From contig LT636010.1 in NCBI GenBank assembly GCA_900128565.1, positions 1 to 23,040 of the forward strand: a stretch of DNA of 23,040 bases. The letters are read 5' to 3'. This stretch comes from Stramenopiles sp. TOSAG23-6. Its lineage: Eukaryota; Sar. The notes beneath the pieces were generated by a model. That model was given only the letters and a program-made list of their open reading frames with translations. It did not search any database and was not told where the DNA came from. A program made the position numbers and the translations under genes. Below, piece by piece: positions 19,230-23,040 of the stretch (position 1 is its first letter; every line of letters starts with the position of its first letter).

Positions 19230-19532
19230 ATGTCAAAAATAGTGAAGCGTGGCGCAGAATTTATTGCTGCAAGTAATCGCTTATTTGCAGGGATGAATGG
19301 ACGTGCTGGGAGAAAAGGAGTGAAGAAGCGCCCCATTGCCCGGTCACAGTATATGGTTGGTGACTTGACCAAAGGTATTATGGGATATTGGCCTGAATGG
19401 CGACCTCATAACTTACCATTATATTTCTCTACTGAGATGGAACAGAAAGAACTAAAGGATGATCGTTTGAAGCGACGTGGCAAGGGTCCACCAAAGAAAG
19501 GCGCTGGAAATAAAAAGAGAAAAAAACGCTGA
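19230..19532 (+). CDS. mS33: Mitochondrial small-subunit ribosomal protein mS33
   Basis: 100 residues from ATG 19230; the in-frame GTG at 19212 is not needed. The RLF...G...R core, the GIMGYWPEW segment in place of the family's YYP region, and the C-terminus DRLKRRGKGPPKKGAGNKK fit the MRP-S33/Rsm27 family, whose fungal members end with a similar RGKGAPKK motif. Size is right for the family (about 100 residues). It would assemble into the head of the mitoribosome small subunit, which implies the organism keeps mitochondrial translation. No cleavable transit peptide is obvious beyond a basic N-terminus (MSKIVKRG). Single exon, convergent with the ankyrin gene. Assigned by remembered motif similarity, not by a search. 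Confidence 0.75.
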   Translation: MSKIVKRGAEFIAASNRLFAGMNGRAGRKGVKKRPIARSQYMVGDLTKGIMGYWPEWRPHNLPLYFSTEMEQKELKDDRLKRRGKGPPKKGAGNKKRKKR

Positions 19533-19768
19533 ATGGTCCCTCCAACAGTGTGGTATTAAGTTATAAGTGTATTATACTACATGTTTTATGTCCCTTGAAA
19601 AGTGTATAGATAAACGAATGATATTTTAATTAAGTAGTTTACTCGTATAGTACTGTAATTATGAAATTGAAAATTTAATAGTAGCCAAAATAATATGTAA
19701 AGTAGGCAGTTTACTGTTGGTAATGCTGAAAGTGACGCCTGTCTAGCAACACAAGACACCAAAGCTAC

Positions 19769-21552
19769 TTAAATATTGTCGTACCAACGATCTTCAACAG
19801 TCACACTTGTCAATCTTTCATATGGATCCACTAAAGGAAGGCCATTTGTTGCATATTCTATTTCCTTTTTGAATTCCAAGAGCTCCATATGTTTCAAACG
19901 TTGGATTTTCTTTTGTTTTGTTTCCTCAATTTGTGCATTCAAAGTTCGTTCTTTTAGCGAAAGACCACCTTTATTCCTCTCTGCTATTCTTAGTGCTGTC
20001 GCAACCTCTATTTGACTAACACCCACTCGCTTTCGTTTGACTTTGATTTGTGGTGGTTTGCGTAAAGCAGCAAGAATTCTTTTTGTTGAAAGATTTTTTC
20101 TTTTCCGTATAATTTTTTCGTTTTTTCGGAGTCGTAATAATTGAAACTTTAATTCATTTTGTTCTCGTTCAAATTTCTCATCCTCGCTTTCATTTTGTGT
20201 ATTGTCTCTTATGTGTCTCGTACTATTAATGATACCATTGATAGTACCATTGATAGTACCATTGATAGTACCATTGATAGTACCATTACAACATGAATGA
20301 TTTTTATTGTTACTACAATTTCCATTTCTAATCATCTCAACTCTATTTGATATTTCTTTCGTTAATTTTTGCTTTTCTATTAGCATATTTGATCTGCCAT
20401 TAAAATCACATGGGTTACATTGTGTTTTCTCATTTAGTTTCACAGAGCATTTTATACTACTATTATATCCGATGCGCTGATTTTTCAGCCAATTGGCAAT
20501 TTTATAATGATGTTTTGTTCGCGCTACATTTTCTGGCTTTTCTCCCGTAGTTTTTGTGACAATATTTAGTAGCTTTTCTCGATCTTTACTTTTTCTATTT
20601 TTTTGTCTTTCAAGATGAAAACTTGAAGAAGAATAGTTTATATTTGATGCTTTTATATGCTCTATATATCTGGGAATATTTGAAACGACACCAACAAGAA
20701 ATTTCACAATCACTTGACTACCTTGTCTTGCAGCTAGATGTATTTTGGAAAAATATTTAAAAAAAAATCGTTAGGTACAAAATTCCGTACGAAAAAAAAA
20801 TTATTTACTAAAAAAAAAAAAATAAAACATACATGTAGAGCCGTCCAATTTTCTTTGTCAACTGTTCCTATCAACCTTTTTACTGCAGCAGCACCACCTT
20901 CCTTCAAACATTGTTCAATGAGCCATTGAACTACAGAAACATGCCCTTGATCACACGCAAGCATAAGAGTAGTACGACCCCTCCTTTCCTTTGCTTCCAT
21001 AAAAGCACCATTATCTTGTAGCCAACGCATCATCTCTAGGTTGCCTGCAGAGGCTGCGACATGTATTGGATGAAAACCTCTTTTATCAAGGGATACGATA
21101 CTCCCCCCCATACTATATATGATTAAATGCGCAATATGAATGTTGCCAGTCATTGCTGCTATATGTATAGCTTTGAGATTTTCTCCACCGGTCGCTTCGT
21201 CAGCTAAAACCACGTTAGCGTTACGTGCACTTTGTAGCAAAGTCTTACGAAAAAGGTCAACTTGGCCTGTGCGAATTGAAGCCACAACTTTCTTTTGCTG
21301 TTCTATAGTAAAAGGCACCGAATAGTCACACAATAGTATTCGAGGTTTTCTGGGTAAATTTATTTGGTTAGCATCTGATAAAAGTTCCTTCAAACGTTGA
21401 GGTTTCCTTGAGGAATGAAAAGGTATTTTACATTCATGATCAACTTTACTTTGTATAGTTTTATATAATTTTAGCCCTTGCCCTTCTTTTGAAGTTGGTT
21501 GACTATGAGGCCGACTATTTCGACTTCGAGAACTAAATCCAATGGCACGCAT
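19769..21552 (-). CDS. Ankyrin-repeat protein with Lys-rich C-terminal region, two exons
   Basis: Exons 21552-20833 and 20737-19769 give 562 residues. Four ankyrin repeats lie at about 122-265: LKAIHIAAMTGNIHIAHLI, GFHPIHVAASAGNLEMMRWL, GRTTLMLACDQGHVSVVQWL and WTALHLAARQGSQVIVKFL. The last is rebuilt across the introner, inside the TALH-LAA signature. Ankyrin repeats mediate protein binding. The remaining 300 residues are basic and low complexity, with an NGTI repeat, then a helical segment ending PYERLTSVTVEDRWYDNI that I do not recognise. No membrane segment or signal peptide is visible, so it is probably cytosolic or nuclear. Divergent from the carboxypeptidase gene. Confidence 0.85.
20234..20287 (-). 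repeat. 12-bp in-frame minisatellite in ankyrin gene
   Basis: Four and a half exact copies of ACCATTGATAGT (plus strand), encoding NGTI repeats. Exact identity suggests recent slippage, so length may vary between strains. Confidence 0.9.
20738..20832 (-). mobile_element. Introner copy 8 (intron, 95 bp) in ankyrin gene
   Basis: In gene orientation the exon ends GCTCTACAT, the element begins GTATGTTTTATT and ends CCAAAATACAT, and the next exon begins CTAGCTGCA. Boundaries share TACAT. Core TTCGTACGGAATTTTGTACC, then CTAAC 32 nt from the end. Shortest copy. Removal restores the ankyrin signature TALHLAA in phase 0. Confidence 0.93.
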
Positions 21553-21764
21553 GTACGAATGAATAATCTATAGAGAATTAATCTTTGTAGATCTTTTGAT
21601 ATTGACTAGGGACGTTTTCTTGTTGTCATCTGGAGGGAAAGTCAATGACGTCATAACAGAAACGAAGCCATCATAACAGAAACGAAAAACTGCTACTGCC
21701 GCTACGAATGGTTGGCTGTTAAACTTATATTACGTATCTTAACACAATCAGTAAATTGAATAAA
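21553..21764. promoter_or_regulatory. Head-to-head intergenic region (ankyrin / carboxypeptidase) with CRE-like site
   Basis: 212 bp between ATGs. Contains the palindrome TGACGTCA (21646-21653), the CRE/bZIP octamer, overlapping the first of two 16-bp direct repeats TCATAACAGAAACGAA (21651-21666 and 21671-21686). Probably a bidirectional promoter; the bound factor is unknown. Confidence 0.5.
21651..21686 (+). repeat. 16-bp promoter direct repeat, two copies 20 bp apart
   Basis: TCATAACAGAAACGAA occurs twice exactly with a 4-bp GCCA spacer. The 20-bp spacing is about two helical turns, which would place paired binding sites on the same DNA face. Confidence 0.75.
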
Positions 21765-23040
21765 ATGCATATTTTAAAGTCCATCGCATTGTGTGCTGTG
21801 ATTACTTTGGTATCTGCCGCACCAGAGAGTGACTTTGTTGAATCATTACCTCTCTATGGTCCTCCGCCAACACCAATGTACAGTGGCTTCTTGAATGCGA
21901 CTTCGTCATCACCTGACCGTGGAGTCCGCTTGCACTACTGGTATGCGCAAAGCACTAAACTAAACCATAGATGGGCTCCTACTGTCCTTTGGTTAAATGG
22001 TGGACCAGGTAGTACGTCTATGTTGGGTATGCTTCAAGAGAATGGCCCGCTCTTAATCAACGCCACTGGCGGGTTGATGGACAATCCTTATGCCTGGACA
22101 AAGTACGCAAATATGCTATATCTAGAAAGCCCTTCTGGTGTTGGATTCAGTTACTGTCATTTATCAAGTGTTCCCGATTCTGACTGCAAAAACACAGATG
22201 TAACAACAGCTCGAGATGCTCGTATTGCTTTACAAGACTTTTTTACGAATAAATTTCCTGAATTGAGAGGAAATGAATTCTTTATTACAGGCGAGTCATA
22301 CGGTGGAGTGTATGTATTTTAGAATTTTTTTTCAATTTTGAATTTTTTTTTCGTACGAAATTTTGTACCTAACAAATTTTAGTTTTTTTTTTTAAATATT
22401 TTTCCAAAATACATGTCCCTACACTGGCTCGTGAAATTTTAGACAATGCTCCAGAAATTAATCTTAAAGGTGTTGCCGTTGGCGATCCCTGCACTGATAA
22501 TAAGGCTCAACAGGATTCAATGGACATGCTCTGGTATGCTCACAAACACGGTTTTGTTCCTGATGTACGTTTTCAAAATTGATTTTTTTTGAAACATTTT
22601 CATACAAAATGTTGTACCTAACAATTTGTTTTTCTAAAAAAAAATATATTTTTTCAAAATTTATGATGAGTTCGATTTATTATGGAATAAATGCCGCGCT
22701 CGTCACCCACCCCCACTTGTACTAGGTACGGTCAAAGGTAAAGGAAATGCAGATTCTCGAGGACGAATGCAAATGTCAGTCTGGAGTGAAGAATGCCTCA
22801 TTGCAAAACGAAAATACATGCTACAATCGTCCATGGCATTTTCACAAGTTTGGGATCATGCTTGGATCAATAATTTATCATTATATGGACCGGGATCTCC
22901 AGGTGATGTCTCTTTTGATCAACCAGGAAGTTTGAATTATATGACTTTACAATTTATGTACGTTTTCATTTCAATTTCGAATTTTTGTTTTCGTACGAAA
23001 GTTTGTACCTAACGATTTAAAAAATTTTATTGTTTTACAA
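21765..23040 (+). CDS. Secreted serine carboxypeptidase (peptidase S10), 5' part
   Basis: Exons 21765-22313, 22415-22564 and 22665-22957, with a further intron at 22958 running off the window. ATG 21765 is chosen; the TTG at 21756 is not needed. Residues 1-18 are a signal peptide (ILKSIALCAVITLVSA). S10 hallmarks: LWLNGGPGS (oxyanion loop, 76-84; the usual Cys after NGGPG is Ser here), YLESPSGVGFSY (119-130) and GESYGG with nucleophile Ser178. Introner 5 splits GESYGGVY from VPTL. The catalytic Asp and His lie beyond the window. The family removes C-terminal residues from proteins in lysosome-like compartments or outside the cell; which applies here is open. Three introners in 1.2 kb is the highest density in the window. 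Confidence 0.93.
22314..22414 (+). mobile_element. Introner copy 5 (intron, 101 bp) in carboxypeptidase gene
   Basis: Begins GTATTTTAGAA after GGAGTGTAT and ends CCAAAATACAT before GTCCCTACA. Boundaries share ATGT. Core TTCGTACGAAATTTTGTACC, CTAAC at 22369-22373. Removal joins VY to VPTL in phase 0. Confidence 0.94.
22565..22664 (+). mobile_element. Introner copy 6 (intron, 100 bp) in carboxypeptidase gene
   Basis: Begins GTACGTTTTCAAAATTG after GTTCCTGAT and ends TTCAAAATTTAT before GATGAGTTC. Core TTCATACAAAATGTTGTACC, CTAAC at 22618-22622. Removal joins FVPD to DEFD in phase 0. The most diverged of the copies that still have an intact CTAAC. Confidence 0.92.
22958..23040 (+). mobile_element. 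Introner copy 7 (intron, cut by window edge) in carboxypeptidase gene
   Basis: Begins GTACGTTTTCATTTCAATTT after CAATTTAT. Core TTCGTACGAAAGTTTGTACC then CTAAC. The 3' end is outside the window, so its splice rule cannot be checked. Confidence 0.88.

Noticed and set aside
322-23040. Ciliate-type internally eliminated sequences
   Set aside because: Boundaries share AT rather than TA, ends lack the usual eliminated-sequence consensus, all copies are sense-oriented, and TAA/TAG/TGA all act as stops, unlike most ciliate codes.
1-23040. tRNA, rRNA, CRISPR arrays, bacterial promoters and ribosome binding sites
   Set aside because: No cloverleaf B-box pattern, no rRNA signature and no regularly spaced repeats with unique spacers were seen; the repeated motif is intronic and the genes are eukaryotic.
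1-23040. Dinoflagellate spliced-leader relics upstream of genes
   Set aside because: I looked for a TTTTGGCTCAAG-like sequence near start codons and saw none, so this window gives no direct support for a dinoflagellate origin.

Overview
The window is nuclear DNA of a unicellular eukaryote. It is AT-rich and gene-dense. It carries eight protein genes, apparently on a standard genetic code, since TAA, TAG and TGA all end well-supported reading frames. There are no tRNA, rRNA, CRISPR or bacterial features.

Layout from left to right: (1) the 3' part of a PPR-like protein gene (+, 1-968); (2) a UvrD/Srs2-type SF1A DNA helicase (-, 1020-4603); (3) a 2,040-residue secreted or membrane protein of unknown function (-, 4757-10879); (4) a full-size ABCA-class lipid-type ABC transporter (+, 11138-17974); (5) a Sel1-repeat plus MYND zinc-finger protein (-, 18314-18976 or a little longer); (6) mitochondrial ribosomal protein mS33 (+, 19230-19532); (7) an ankyrin-repeat protein (-, 19769-21552); (8) a secreted S10 serine carboxypeptidase running off the right edge (+, 21765 to beyond 23040). 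Neighbours are packed tail to tail or head to head with 50-340 bp between them, so three short regions probably act as bidirectional promoters.

The main feature is a family of at least 11 near-identical short introns (ten complete, 95-122 bp; one cut by the window edge) in five of the eight genes. Each has a 5' end like GTAYGTTTT, a T-rich body, a conserved core TTCGTACGAAATTTTGTACC followed by CTAAC (branch-site-like), and a 3' end like CCAAAATACAT. They are introner elements, that is, mobile introns. Every complete copy can be removed in silico at one rule (cut just after AT at both ends), and this restores the reading frame and often an invariant protein motif exactly. The 3' end is therefore AT, not AG, and two copies do not even begin with GT. 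The short inverted termini, the AT duplication at the boundaries and the sense-only orientation suggest a transposon-like element that carries its own unconventional splice signals. No ordinary GT-AG intron is needed anywhere in the window.

From memory of published work, introner-type introns with non-canonical ends, inverted repeats and short direct repeats were described in the parasitic dinoflagellates Amoebophrya (Syndiniales). That lineage or a relative is a reasonable guess, but the proteins here do not prove it and the low GC content differs from what I recall for sequenced Amoebophrya. The genes do not form a pathway; the window is a typical mixed housekeeping segment. What links them is the shared intron family.
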